The translations under genes were made by a program, and so were the position numbers. Source: Inia geoffrensis (lineage: Eukaryota > Chordata > Mammalia > Artiodactyla > Iniidae). Taken from it: 64,000 bases of DNA. The notes beneath the pieces were generated by a model that worked only from the letters and a program-made list of their open reading frames with translations, was not told the origin of the DNA and made no database searches. The stretch lies in the NCBI GenBank assembly GCA_036417435.1, contig JAZAQT010000221.1, positions 248,001 to 312,000 of the forward strand, in the 5' to 3' direction. Positions within the stretch are counted from its first letter, which is position 1, and each line of letters starts with the position of its first letter. Positions 48,590-62,476 of the stretch are shown here, piece by piece.

Positions 48590-50325
48590 CCGGTATTAGT
48601 GATATCCTATGATGTTTCTTTTTCTGTGTGACTTAGTTCACTTAGAATCATCATAACTAAATCCTGTCATTATGCTGCTACTGGTCTGTTGCCATTGATT
48701 TCATTGTTGAGTGATATTCCATTGTAGGGATGTACCACAACTTCTATATCCATTTTTCTCTTTCTGGGCTATTAAAGTTGTACCATAGTCAAGGATCCCG
48801 TACACAGAGCAGCCCCAAACTTTGGTGTGGCTGTGTCTTTTTCATTTAAATTTTCCGAATCTATAGCACCATAAGTGGAAGTGCCCTAGGCTCTCTAGCT
48901 TGGTTTTTTCTTTGTTCCAGGAAACACCATCCACTTCTCCAGAGTGGCTGTTGGCAATTTACATCCCGCCCATCAGCATAACAAGGCTGCTGGTTCTCCA
49001 CGGCCTGTCCTGCCTCTCTGGATTTTACACTTTTTTCGGACGGCCCGTTGGATCGGTGGGAAGTGAGACTTCCTTGTAGTGCGGATTTCCATTGCAGGCT
49101 TGCTTGGTTGGCCAAAAAGGGCGTATGCGTTTTTTCCTGAATATATTCAGGAAAAAACGCATACGCCCTTTTTGGCCAAGTGCATCACTGTCGAACTGCT
49201 GCCTCTTTTCCTACGCTTTCAGAGCAATTCTTATCTACCCCCTGATATCTGTTTTCTGCAATTCTGCGTCACGTTCAAGTCCTCTTCACAGCCTTCCTTC
49301 AATAAATTTTTGGATGATAGGGGTCATTTGGAACTCTGCAGGATTGTGAGTTACAGTGCCAATGATCTCCTTTTCTCAACTCACTTTCTTGTGAGCTGAC
49401 CGCAAACCCGAAGAATTGCTGCAGGCCCTAATCTCGTTCCGGCATGGCCCGCTGAGCCTTTGGTGAATTCTTCTTCCTGTAGGGAAATCAGAGTTCAATG
49501 TGCCCGTCCAAACACATCGAGTTAGCCGCTCATTGGTTCTCCTTATTCCTGTTCATCTTCCACAGAAATTGCAAACTGTGCCAAACAAGAGGTCAAAGGC
49601 ACTGACTCTCCAAGTGCGGAGAATGTTAATATCGCATCTGGAACGGCGAACTCGAGTATCAGGGGGCGAAAATGGCGATGAGTTTTAGAAATTATGCCTG
49701 ATCACTTCGTGGACCATATTCTGGGTTTTCCATGCATATTTTAGCTGAAGGATAAATCCCTTAAACGTGGAGATTTGGGACCCGTGGAATGGGAACCATG
49801 CACCATTACCTCAAAGGGTCTGCATTCCCTCACCAATACTATCAGCCCCAAGTGTCCAGCCTTATCTCTCCCCCAGCTGTGGATGTAGAGGTGGTAAATC
49901 CAAGATTCCTCACAAGCCCTGAAGGACTTATTTAAGAATTTCTCTCTATTTCACAGTCCTTGTGTTTTGTTTTTCAAATTTATTTTTATAAGGGGATTTA
50001 GCTTATTGACACTGCTGTGTGTATGGTGCTGTACACAAATGATTTTCTTATGGAGACCTATAAATGTATGGGTTTTAATTTTCTTCATAGTCAGGCATAT
50101 TCCTAGGTTTTGAATACGGGGTGTTGAGTCCATTTCGTTGAGCAAGGAGTAGGTCTTGTCTAATATATATTTGGCTTATGGAATGGTATCTGTCCTAATA
50201 TGAACCTCTGGTTTTATGCAGCCTCCCCACTCTCCTTTCCCCTTAAGCAAGCATAAGTTTCTTTTGTAAATGTGAGACTCTGTCGTGTTTTGTAATGCAG
50301 TTCACACGTAGCCGTGTTTACATTC
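48590..50325. repeat. Satellite unit 29 (1,736 bp)
   Basis: Copy of unit 26. The only difference I saw is GCCAATGATC near 49363 against GCCAAAGATC. Palindrome 49108-49179 is perfect. Confidence 0.95.
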
Positions 50326-52061
50326 CCGGTATTAGTGATATCCTATGATGTTTCTTTTTCTGTGTGACTTAGTTCACTTAGAATCATCATAACTAAATCC
50401 TGTCATTATGCTGCTACTGGTCTGTTGCCATTGATTTCATTGTTGAGTGATATTCCATTGTAGGGATGTACCACAACTTCTATATCCATTTTTCTCTTTC
50501 TGGGCTATTAAAGTTGTACCATAGTCAAGGATCCCGTACACAGAGCAGCCCCAAACTTTGGTGTGGCTGTGTCTTTTTCATTTAAATTTTCCGAATCTAT
50601 AGCACCATAAGTGGAAGTGCCCTAGGCTCTCTAGCTTGTTTTTTTCTTTGTTCCAGGAAACACCATCCACTTCTCCAGAGTGGCTATTGGCAATTTACAT
50701 CCCGCCCATCAGCATAACAAGGCTGCTGGTTCTCCACGGCCTGTCCTGCCTCTCTGGATTTTACACTTTTTTCGGACGGCCCGTTGGATCGGTGGGAAGT
50801 GAGACTTCCTTGTAGTGCGGATTTCCATTGCAGGCTTGCTTGGTTGGCCAAAAAGGGCGTATGCGTTTTTTCGTGAATATATTCAGGAAAAAAAGCATAC
50901 GCCCTTTTTGGCCAAGTGCATCACTGTCGAACTGCTGCCTCTTTTCCTACGCTTTCAGAGCAATTCTTATCTACCCCCTGATATCTGTTTTCTGCAATTC
51001 TGCGTCGCGTTCAAGTCCTCTTCACAGCCTTCCTTCAATAAATTTTTGGATGATAGGGGTCATTTGGAACTCTGCAGGATTGTGAGTTACAGTGCCAAAG
51101 ATCTCCTTTTCTCAACTCGCTTTCTTGTGAGCTGACCGCAAACCCGAAGAATTGCTTCAGGCCCTAATCTCGTTCCGGCATGGCCCGCTGAGCCTTTGGT
51201 GAATTCTTCTTCCTGTAGGGAAATCAGAGTTCAATGTGCCCGTCCAAACACATCGAGTTAGCCGCTCATTGGTTCTCCTTATTCCTGTTCATCTTCCACA
51301 GAAATTGCAAACTGTGCCAAACAAGAGGTCAAAGGCACTGACTCTCCAAGTGCGGAGAATGTTAATATCGCATCTGGAACGGCGAACTCGAGTATCAGGG
51401 GACGAAAATGGCGATGAGTTTTAGAAATTATGCCTGATCACTTCGTGGACCATATTCTGGGTTTTCCATGCATATTTTAGCTGAAGGATAAATCCCTTAA
51501 ACGTGGAGATTTGGGACCCGTGGAATGGGAACCATGCACCATTACCTCAAAGGGTCTGCATTCCCTCACCAATACTATCAGCCCCAAGTGTCCAGCCTTA
51601 TCTCTCCCCCAGCTGTGGATGTAGAGGTGGTAAATCCAAGATTCCTCACAAGCCCTGAAGGACTTATTTAAGAATTTCTCTCTATTTCACAGTCCTTGTG
51701 TTTTGTTTTTCAAATTTATTTTTATAAGGGGATTTAGCTTATTGACACTGCTGTGTGTATGGTGCTGTACACAAATGATTTTCTTATGGAGACCTATAAA
51801 TGTATGGGTTTTAATTTTCTTCATAGTCAGGCATATTCCTAGGTTTTGAATACGGGGTGTTGAGTCCATTTCGTTGAGCAAGGAGTAGGTCTTGTCTAAT
51901 ATATATTTGGCTTATGGAATGGTATCTGTCCTAATATGAACCTCTGGTTTTATGCAGCCTCCCCACTCTCCTTTCCCCTTAAGCAAGCGTAAGTTTCTTT
52001 TGTAAATGTGAGACTCTGTCGTGTTTTGTAATGCAGTTCACACGTAGCCGTGTTTACATTC
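50326..52061. repeat. Satellite unit 30 (1,736 bp)
   Basis: Copy of unit 27, including the two-mispair palindrome (50844-50915) and GCGTAAGT near the end. Confidence 0.95.
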
Positions 52062-53797
52062 CCGGTATTAGTGATATCCTATGATGTTTCTTTTTCTGTG
52101 TGACTTAGTTCACTTAGAATCATCATAACTAAATCCTGTCATTATGCTGCTACTGGTCTGTTGCCATTGATTTCATTGTTGAGTGATATTCCATTGTAGG
52201 GATGTACCACAACTTCTATATCCATTTTTCTCTTTCTGGGCTATTAAAGTTGTACCATAGTCAAGGATCCCGTACACAGAGCAGCCCCAAACTTTGGTGT
52301 GGCTGTGTCTTTTTCATTTAAATTTTCCGAATCTATAACACCATAAGTGGAAGTGCCCTAGGCTCTCTAGCTTGGTTTTTTCTTTGTTCCAGGAAACACC
52401 ATCCACTTCTCCAGAGTGGCTGTTGGCAATTTACATCCCGCCCATCAGCATAACAAGGCTGCTGGTTCTCCAAGGCCTGTCCTGCCTCTCTGGATTTTAC
52501 ACTTTTTTCGGACGGCCCGTTGGATCGGTGGGAAGTGAGACTTCCTTGTAGTGCGGATTTCCATTGCAGGCTTGCTTGGTTGGCCAAAAAGGGCGTATGC
52601 GTTTTTTCCTGAATATATTCAGGAAAAAACGCATACGCCCTTTTTGGCCAAGTGCATCACTGTCGAACTGCTGCCTCTTTTCCTACGCTTTCAGAGCAAT
52701 TCTTATCTACCCCCTGATATCTGTTTTCTGCAATTCTGCGTCGCGTTCAAGTCCTCTTCACAGCCTTCCTTCAATAAATTTTTGGATGATAGGGGTCATT
52801 TGGAACTCTGCAGGATTGTGAGTTACAGTGCCAAAGATCTCCTTTTCTCAACTCACTTTCTTGTGAGCTGACCGCAAACCCGAAGAATTGCTGCAGGCCC
52901 TAATCTCGTTCCGGCATGGCCCGCTGAGCCTTTGGTGAATTCTTCTTCCTGTAGGGAAATCAGAGTTCAATGTGCCCGTCCAAACACATCGAGTTAGCCG
53001 CTCATTGGTTCTCCTTATTCCTGTTCATCTTCCACAGAAATTGCAAACTGTGCCAAACAAGAGGTCAAAGGCACTGACTCTCCAAGTGCGGAGAATGTTA
53101 ATATCGCATCTGGAACGGCGAACTCGAGTATCAGGGGGCGAAAATGGCGATGAGTTTTAGAAATTATGCCTGATCACTTCGTGGACCATATTCTGGGTTT
53201 TCCATGCATATTTTAGCTGAAGGATAAATCCCTTAAACGTGGAGATTTGGGACCCGTGGAATGGGAACCATGCACCATTACCTCAAAGGGTCTGCATTCC
53301 CTCACCAATACTATCAGCCCCAAGTGTCCAGCCTTATCTCTCCCCCAGCTGTGGATGTAGAGGTGGTAAATCCAAGATTCCTCACAAGCCCTGAAGGACT
53401 TATTTAAGAATTTCTCTCTATTTCACAGTCCTTGTGTTTTGTTTTTCAAATTTATTTTTATAACGGGATTTAGCTTATTGACACTGCTGTGTGTATGGTG
53501 CTGTACACAAATGATTTTCTTATGGAGACCTATAAATGTATGGGTTTTAATTTTCTTCATAGTCAGGCATATTCCTAGGTTTTGAATACGGGGTGTTGAG
53601 TCCATTTCGTTGAGCAAGGAGTAGGTCTTGTCTAATATATATTTGGCTTATGGAATGGTATCTGTCCTAATATGAACCTCTGGTTTTATGCAGCCTCCCC
53701 ACTCTCCTTTCCCCTTAAGCAAGCGTAAGTTTCTTTTGTAAATGTGAGACTCTGTCGTGTTTTGTAATGCAGTTCACACGTAGCCGTGTTTACATTC
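52062..53797. repeat. Satellite unit 31 (1,736 bp)
   Basis: Copy of units 28 and 33 (ATAACGGGAT near 53460). Perfect palindrome 52580-52651. It closes the three-unit block. Confidence 0.95.
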
Positions 53798-55533
53798 CCG
53801 GTATTAGTGATATCCTATGATGTTTCTTTTTCTGTGTGACTTAGTTCACTTAGAATCATCATAACTAAATCCTGTCATTATGCTGCTACTGGTCTGTTGC
53901 CATTGATTTCATTGTTGAGTGATATTCCATTGTAGGGATGTACCACAACTTCTATATCCATTTTTCTCTTTCTGGGCTATTAAAGTTGTACCATAGTCAA
54001 GGATCCCGTACACAGAGCAGCCCCAAACTTTGGTGTGGCTGTGTCTTTTTCATTTAAATTTTCCGAATCTATAGCACCATAAGTGGAAGTGCCCTAGGCT
54101 TTCTACCTTGTTTTTTTCTTTGTTCCAGGAAACACCATCCACTTCTCCAGAGTGGCTGTTGGCAATTTACATCCCGCCCATCAGCATAACAAGGCTGCCG
54201 GTTCTCCACGGCCTGTCCTGCCTCTCTGGATTTTACACTTTTTTCGGACGGCCCGTTGGATCGTTGGGAAGTGAGACTTCCTTGTAGTGCGGATTTCCAT
54301 TGCAGGCTTGCTTGGTTGGCCAAAAAGGGCGTATGCGTTTTTTCCTGAATATATTCAGGAAAAAACGCATACGCCCTTTTTGGCCAAGTGCATCACTGTC
54401 GAACTGCTGCCTCTTTTCCTACGCTTTCAGAGCAATTCTTATCTACCCCCTGATATCTGTTTTCTGCAATTCTGCGTCGCGTTCAAGTCCTCTTCACAGC
54501 CTTCCTTCAATAAATTTTTGGATGATAGGGGTCATTTGGAACTCTGCAGGATTGTGAGTTACAGTGCCAAAGATCTCCTTTTCTCAACTCGCTTTCTTGT
54601 GAGCTGACCGCAAACCCGAAGAATTGCTTCAGGCCCTAATCTCGTTCCGGCATGGCCCGCTGAGCCTTTGGTGAATTCTTCTTCCTGTAGGGAAATCAGA
54701 GTTCAATGTGCCCGTCCAAACACATCGAGTTAGCCGCTCATTGGTTCTCCTTATTCCTGTTCATCTTCCACAGAAATTGCAAACTGTGCCAAACAAGAGG
54801 TCAAAGGCACTGACTCTCCAAGTGCGGAGAATGTTAATATCGCATCTGGAACGGCGAACTCGAGTATCAGGGGACGAAAATGGCGATGAGTTTTAGAAAT
54901 TATGCCTGATCACTTCGTGGACCATATTCTGGGTTTTCCATGCATATTTTAGCTGAAGGATAAATCCCTTAAACGTGGAGATTTGGGACCCGTGGAATGG
55001 GAACCATGCACCATTACCTCAAAGGGTCTGCATTCCCTCACCAATACTATCAGCCCCAAGTGTCCAGCCTTATCTCTCCCCCAGCTGTGGATGTAGAGGT
55101 GGTAAATCCAAGATTCCTCACAAGCCCTGAAGGACTTATTTAAGAATTTCTCTCTATTTCACAGTCCTTGTGTTTTGTTTTTCAAATTTATTTTTATAAG
55201 GGGATTTAGCTTATTGACACTGCTGTGTGTATGGTGCTGTACACAAATGATTTTCTTATGGAGACCTATAAATGTATGGGTTTTAATTTTCTTCATAGTC
55301 AGGCATATTCCTAGGTTTTGAATACGGGGTGTTGAGTCCATTTCGTTGAGCAAGGAGTAGGTCTTGTCTAATATATATTTGGCTTATGGAATGGTATCTG
55401 TCCTAATATGAACCTCTGGTTTTATGCAGCCTCCCCACTCTCCTTTCCCCTTAAGCAAGCGTAAGTTTCTTTTGTAAATGTGAGACTCTGTCGTGTTTTG
55501 TAATGCAGTTCACACGTAGCCGTGTTTACATTC
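53798..55533. repeat. Satellite unit 32 (1,736 bp)
   Basis: Starts like unit 29 but departs at about 54102 (GGCTTTCTACCTTG, GGATCGTTGGG), marks shared only with unit 34. Perfect palindrome 54316-54387. After the palindrome it follows unit 30. Confidence 0.95.
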
Positions 55534-57269
55534 CCGGTATTAGTGATATCCTATGATGTTTCTTTTTCTGTGTGACTTAGTTCACTTAGAATCATCATAA
55601 CTAAATCCTGTCATTATGCTGCTACTGGTCTGTTGCCATTGATTTCATTGTTGAGTGATATTCCATTGTAGGGATGTACCACAACTTCTATATCCATTTT
55701 TCTCTTTCTGGGCTATTAAAGTTGTACCATAGTCAAGGATCCCGTACACAGAGCAGCCCCAAACTTTGGTGTGGCTGTGTCTTTTTCATTTAAATTTTCC
55801 GAATCTATAACACCATAAGTGGAAGTGCCCTAGGCTCTCTAGCTTGGTTTTTTCTTTGTTCCAGGAAACACCATCCACTTCTCCAGAGTGGCTGTTGGCA
55901 ATTTACATCCCGCCCATCAGCATAACAAGGCTGCTGGTTCTCCAAGGCCTGTCCTGCCTCTCTGGATTTTACACTTTTTTCGGACGGCCCGTTGGATCGG
56001 TGGGAAGTGAGACTTCCTTGTAGTGCGGATTTCCATTGCAGGCTTGCTTGGTTGGCCAAAAAGGGCGTATGCGTTTTTTCCTGAATATATTCAGGAAAAA
56101 ACGCATACGCCCTTTTTGGCCAAGTGCATCACTGTCGAACTGCTGCCTCTTTTCCTACGCTTTCAGAGCAATTCTTATCTACCCCCTGATATCTGTTTTC
56201 TGCAATTCTGCGTCGCGTTCAAGTCCTCTTCACAGCCTTCCTTCAATAAATTTTTGGATGATAGGGGTCATTTGGAACTCTGCAGGATTGTGAGTTACAG
56301 TGCCAAAGATCTCCTTTTCTCAACTCACTTTCTTGTGAGCTGACCGCAAACCCGAAGAATTGCTGCAGGCCCTAATCTCGTTCCGGCATGGCCCGCTGAG
56401 CCTTTGGTGAATTCTTCTTCCTGTAGGGAAATCAGAGTTCAATGTGCCCGTCCAAACACATCGAGTTAGCCGCTCATTGGTTCTCCTTATTCCTGTTCAT
56501 CTTCCACAGAAATTGCAAACTGTGCCAAACAAGAGGTCAAAGGCACTGACTCTCCAAGTGCGGAGAATGTTAATATCGCATCTGGAACGGCGAACTCGAG
56601 TATCAGGGGGCGAAAATGGCGATGAGTTTTAGAAATTATGCCTGATCACTTCGTGGACCATATTCTGGGTTTTCCATGCATATTTTAGCTGAAGGATAAA
56701 TCCCTTAAACGTGGAGATTTGGGACCCGTGGAATGGGAACCATGCACCATTACCTCAAAGGGTCTGCATTCCCTCACCAATACTATCAGCCCCAAGTGTC
56801 CAGCCTTATCTCTCCCCCAGCTGTGGATGTAGAGGTGGTAAATCCAAGATTCCTCACAAGCCCTGAAGGACTTATTTAAGAATTTCTCTCTATTTCACAG
56901 TCCTTGTGTTTTGTTTTTCAAATTTATTTTTATAACGGGATTTAGCTTATTGACACTGCTGTGTGTATGGTGCTGTACACAAATGATTTTCTTATGGAGA
57001 CCTATAAATGTATGGGTTTTAATTTTCTTCATAGTCAGGCATATTCCTAGGTTTTGAATACGGGGTGTTGAGTCCATTTCGTTGAGCAAGGAGTAGGTCT
57101 TGTCTAATATATATTTGGCTTATGGAATGGTATCTGTCCTAATATGAACCTCTGGTTTTATGCAGCCTCCCCACTCTCCTTTCCCCTTAAGCAAGCGTAA
57201 GTTTCTTTTGTAAATGTGAGACTCTGTCGTGTTTTGTAATGCAGTTCACACGTAGCCGTGTTTACATTC
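55534..57269. repeat. Satellite unit 33 (1,736 bp)
   Basis: Copy of unit 31, offset 3,472 bp. Perfect palindrome 56052-56123. Confidence 0.95.
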
Positions 57270-59005
57270 CCGGTATTAGTGATATCCTATGATGTTTCTT
57301 TTTCTGTGTGACTTAGTTCACTTAGAATCATCATAACTAAATCCTGTCATTATGCTGCTACTGGTCTGTTGCCATTGATTTCATTGTTGAGTGATATTCC
57401 ATTGTAGGGATGTACCACAACTTCTATATCCATTTTTCTCTTTCTGGGCTATTAAAGTTGTACCATAGTCAAGGATCCCGTACACAGAGCAGCCCCAAAC
57501 TTTGGTGTGGCTGTGTCTTTTTCATTTAAATTTTCCGAATCTATAGCACCATAAGTGGAAGTGCCCTAGGCTTTCTACCTTGTTTTTTTCTTTGTTCCAG
57601 GAAACACCATCCACTTCTCCAGAGTGGCTGTTGGCAATTTACATCCCGCCCATCAGCATAACAAGGCTGCCGGTTCTCCACGGCCTGTCCTGCCTCTCTG
57701 GATTTTACACTTTTTTCGGACGGCCCGTTGGATCGTTGGGAAGTGAGACTTCCTTGTAGTGCGGATTTCCATTGCAGGCTTGCTTGGTTGGCCAAAAAGG
57801 GCGTATGCGTTTTTTCCTGAATATATTCAGGAAAAAACGCATACGCCCTTTTTGGCCAAGTGCATCACTGTCGAACTGCTGCCTCTTTTCCTACGCTTTC
57901 AGAGCAATTCTTATCTACCCCCTGATATCTGTTTTCTGCAATTCTGCGTCGCGTTCAAGTCCTCTTCACAGCCTGCCTTCAATAAATTTTTGGATGATAG
58001 GGGTCATTTGGAACTCTGCAGGATTGTGAGTTACAGTGCCAAAGATCTCCTTTTCTCAACTCACTTTCTTGTGAGCTGACCGCAAACCCGAAGAATTGCT
58101 GCAGGCCCTAATCTCGTTCCGGCATGGCTCGCTGAGCCTTTGGTGAATTCTTCTTCCTGTAGGGAAATCAGAGTTCAATGTGCCCGTCCAAACACATCGA
58201 GTTAGCCGCTCATTGGTTCTCCTTATTCCTGTTCATCTTCCACAGAAATTGCAAACTGTGCCAAACAAGAGGTCAAAGGCACTGACTCTCCAAGTGCGGA
58301 GAAAGTTAATATCGCATCTGGAACGGCGATCTCGAGTATCAGGGGGCGAAAATGGCGATGAGTTTTAGAAATTATGCCTGATCACTTCGTGGACCATATT
58401 CTGGGTTTTCCATGCATATTTTAGCTGAAGGATAAATCCCTTAAACGTGGAGATTTGGGACCCGTGGAATGGGAACCATGCACCATTACCTCAAAGGGTC
58501 TGCATTCCCTCACCAATAGTATCAGCCCCAAGTGTCCAGCCTTATCTCTCCCCCAGCTGTGGATGTAGAGGTGGTAAATCCAAGATTCCTCACAAGCCCT
58601 GAAGGACTTATTTAAGAATTTCTCTCTATATCACAGTCCTTGTGTTTTGTTTTTCAAATTTATTTTTATAAGGGGATTTAGCTTATTGACACTGCTGTGT
58701 GTATGGTGCTGTACACAAATGATTTTCTTATGGAGACCTATAAATGTATGGGTTTTAATTTTCTTCATAGTCAGGCATATTCCTAGGTTTTGAATACGGG
58801 GTGTTGAGTCCATTTCGTTGAGCAAGGAGTAGGTCTTGTCTAATATATATTTGGCTTATGGAATGGTATCTGTCCTAATATGAACCTCTGGTTTTATGCA
58901 GCCTCCCCACTCTCCTTTCCCCTTAAGCAAGCATAAGTTTCTTTTGTAAATGTGAGACTCTGTCGTGTTTTGTAATGCAGTTCACACGTAGCCGTGTTTA
59001 CATTC
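57270..59005. repeat. Satellite unit 34 (1,736 bp)
   Basis: Copy of unit 32 up to about 57974, where CCTGCCTTC begins the divergence. Perfect palindrome 57788-57859. Private changes follow (GAGAAAGTTAA, GGCGATCTCG). Confidence 0.95.
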
Positions 59006-60741
59006 CCGGTATTAGTGATATCCTATGATGTTTCTTTTTCTGTGTGACTTAGTTCACTTAGAATCATCATAACTAAATCCTGTCATTATGCTGCTACGGG
59101 TCTGTTGCCATTGATTTCATTGTTGAGTGATATTCCATTGTAGGGATGTACCACAACTTCTATATCCATTTTTCTCTTTCTGGGCTATTAAAGTTGTACC
59201 ATAGTCAAGGATCCCGTACACAGAGCAGCCCCAAACTTTGGTGTGGCTGTGTCTTTTTCATTTAAATTTTCCGAATCTATAGCACCATAAGTGGAAGTGC
59301 CCTAGGCTCTCTAGCTTGGTTTTTTCTTTGTTCCAGGAAACACCATCCACATCTCCAGAGTGGCTGTTGGCAATTTACATCCCGCCCATCAGCATAACAA
59401 GGCTGCTGGTTCTCCACGGACTGTCCTGCCTCTCTGGATTTTACACTTTTTTCGGACGGCCCGTTGGATCGGTGGGAAGTGAGACTTCCTTGTAGTGCGG
59501 ATTTCCATTGCAGGCTTGCTTGGTTGGCCAAAAAGGGCGTATGCGTTTTTTCGTGAATATATTCAGGAAAAAACGCATACGCCCTTTTTGGCCAAGTGCA
59601 TCACTGTCGAACTGCTGCCTCTTTTCCTACGCTTTCAGAGCAATTCTTATCTACCCCCTGATATCTGTTTTCTGCAATTCTGCGTCGCGTTCAAGTCCTC
59701 TTCACAGCCTTCCTTCAATAAATTTTTGGATGATAGGGGTCATTTGGAACTCTGCAGGATTGTGAGTTACAGTGCCAAAGATCTCCTTTTCTCAACTCGC
59801 TTTCTTGTGAGCTGACCGAAAACCCGAAGAATTGCTTCAGGCCCTAATCTCGTTCCGGCATGGCCCGCTGAGCCTTTGGTGAATTCATCTTCCTGTAGGG
59901 AAATCAGAGTTCAATGTGCCCGTCCAAACACATCAAGTTAGCCGCTCATTGGTTCTCCTTATTCCTGTTCATCTTCCACAGAAATTGCAAACTGTGCCAA
60001 ACAAGAGGTCAAAGGCACTGACTCTCCAAGTGGGGAGAATGTTAATATCGCATCTGGAACGGCGAACTCGAGTATCAGGGGGCAAACATGGCGATGAGTT
60101 TTAGAAATTATGCCTGATCACTTCGTGGACCATATTCTGGGTTTTCCATGCATATTTTAGCTGAAGGATAAATCCCTTAAACGTGGAGATTTGGGACCCG
60201 TGGAATGGGAACCATGCACCATTACCTCAAAGGGTCTGCATTCCCTCACCAATATTATCAACCTCAAGTGTCCAGCCTTATCTCTCCCCCAGCTGTGGAT
60301 GTAGAGGTGGTAAATCCAAGATTCCTCACAAGCCCTGAAGGACTTATTTAAGAATTTCTCTCTATTTCACAGTCCTTGTGTTTTGTTTTTCAAATTTATT
60401 TTTATAAGGGGATTTAGCTTATTGACACTGCTGTGTGTATGGTGCTGTACACAAATGATTTTCTTATGGAGACCTATAAATGTATGGGTTTTAATTTTCT
60501 TCATAGTCAGGCATATTCCAAGGTTTTGAATACTGGGTGTTGAGTCCATTTCGTTGAGGAAGGAGTAGGTCTGGTCTAATATATATTTGGCTTATGGAAT
60601 GGTATCTGTCCTAATGTGAACCTCTGGTTTTATGCAGCCTCCCCACTCTCCTTTCCCCTTAAGCAAGCATAAGTTTCTTTTGTAAATGTAAGACTCTGTT
60701 GTGTTTTGTAATGCAGTTCACACGTAGCCGTGTTTACATTC
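59006..60741. repeat. Satellite unit 35 (1,736 bp)
   Basis: Palindrome 59524-59595 has one mispair (TTCGTGAA), half of the unit 27/30 pattern. GGCAAACATGG near 60081 disrupts the otherwise near-constant GGCGAAAATGG. Confidence 0.95.
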
Positions 60742-62476
60742 CCGGTATTAGTGATATCTTATGATGTTTCTTTTTCTGTGTGACTTATTTCACTTAGAAT
60801 AATCATAACTAAATCCTGTCATTATGCTGCTACTGGTGTGTTGCCATGGATTTCATTGTTGAGTGATATTCCATTGTAGGGATGTACCACAACTTCTATA
60901 TCCATTTTTCTCTTTCTGGGCTATTAAAGTTGTACCATAGTCAAGGATCCCGTACACAGAGCAGCCCCAAACTTTGGTGTGGCTGTGTCTTTTTCATTTA
61001 AATTTTCCGAATCTATAGCACCATAAGTGGAAGTGCCCTAGGCTCTCTAGCTTGGTTTTTTCTTTGTTCCAGGAAACACCATCCACTTCTCCAGAGTGGC
61101 TGTTGGCAATTTACATCCCGACCATCAGCATAACAAGGCTGCCGGTTCTCCATGGCCTGTCCTGCCTCTCTGGATTTTACACTTTTTTCGGACGGCCCTT
61201 TGGATCGGTGGGAAGTGAGACTTCTTGTAGTGCGGATTTCCATTGCAGGCTTGCTTGGTTGGCCAAAAAGGGCGTATGCGTTTTTTCCTGAATATATTCA
61301 GGAAAAAAAGCATACGCCCTTTTTGACCAAGTGCATCACTGTCGAACTGCTGCCTCTTTTCCTACGCTTTCAGTGCAATTCTTATGTACCCCCTGATATC
61401 TGTTTTCTGCAATTCTGCGTCGCGTTCAAGTCCTCTTCACAGCCTTCCTTCAATAAATTTTTGGATGATAGGGGTCATTTGGAACTCTGCAGGATTGTGA
61501 GTTACAGTGCCAAAGATCTCCTTTTCTCAACTCGCTTTCTTGTGAGCTGACCGCAAACCCGAAGAATTGCTTCAGGCCCTAATCTCGTTCCGGCATGGCC
61601 CGCTGAGCCTTTGGTGAATTCTTCTTCCTGTAGGGAAATCAGTGTTCAATGTGCCCGTCCAAACACATCGAGTTAGCCGCTCATTGGTTCTCCTTATTCC
61701 TGTTCATCTTCCACAGAAATTGCAAACTGTGCCAAACAAGAGGTCAAAGGCACTGACTCTCCAAGTGCGGAGAATGTTAATATCGCATCTGGAACGGCGA
61801 ACTCGAGTATCAGGGGGCGAAAATGGCGATGAGTTTTAGAAATTATGCCTGATCACTTCGTGGACCATATTCTGGGTTTTCCATGCATATTTTAGCTGAA
61901 GGATAAATCCCTTAAACGTGGAGATTTGGGACCCTGGGAATGGGAACCATGCACCATTACCTCAAAGGGTCTGCATTCCCTCACCAATAGTATCAGCCCC
62001 ATGTGTCCAGCCTTATCTCTCCCCCAGCTGTGGATGTAGAGGTGGTAAATCCAAGATTCCTCACAAGCCCTGAAGGACTTATTTAAGAATTTCTCTCTAT
62101 TTCACAGTCCTTGTGTTTTGTTTTTCAAATTTATTTTTATAAGGGGATTTAGCTTATTGACACTGCTGTGTGTATGGTGCTGTACACAAATGATTTTCTT
62201 ATGGAGACCTATAAATGTATGGGTTTTAATTTTCTTCATAGTCAGGCATATTCCTAGGTTTTGAATACGGGGTGTTGAGTCCATTTCGTTGAGCAAGTAG
62301 TAGGTCTTGTCTAATATATATTTGGCTTATGGAATGGTATCGGTCCTAATATGAACCTCTGGTTTTATTCAGCCTCCCCACTCTCCTTTCCCCTTAAGCA
62401 AGCATAAGTTTCTTTTGTAAATGTGAGACTCTGTTGTGTTTTGTAATGCAGTTCACACGTAGCCGTGTTTACATTC
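60742..62476. repeat. Satellite unit 36 (1,735 bp)
   Basis: Has the CTTCTTG one-base loss. Palindrome 61259-61330 has two mispairs, both in the right arm (AAAAAAAGC, TTTTTGACC). Private changes include CCCTGGGAATGG near 61934. Confidence 0.95.

Larger units (their letters stand above)
43312..54101. repeat. Three-unit tandem duplication, 5,208-bp offset
   Basis: 43312-48893 matches 48520-54101, unit 26 with 29, 27 with 30 and 28 with 31. One difference was seen (44155 against 49363). Unit-specific marks recur in the same order: TCACGTTC in 26/29, TTCGTGAA in 27/30, ATAACGGGAT in 28/31. Confidence 0.88.
50900..57974. repeat. Two-unit tandem duplication, 3,472-bp offset, overlapping the three-unit block
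   Basis: About 50900-54502 matches 54372-57974. Unit 31 equals 33, the first part of unit 32 equals that of 34, and the end of unit 30 equals that of 32. It ends where unit 34 gains CCTGCCTTC. Because unit 31 also belongs to the three-unit block, at least two successive events are needed. Confidence 0.82.
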
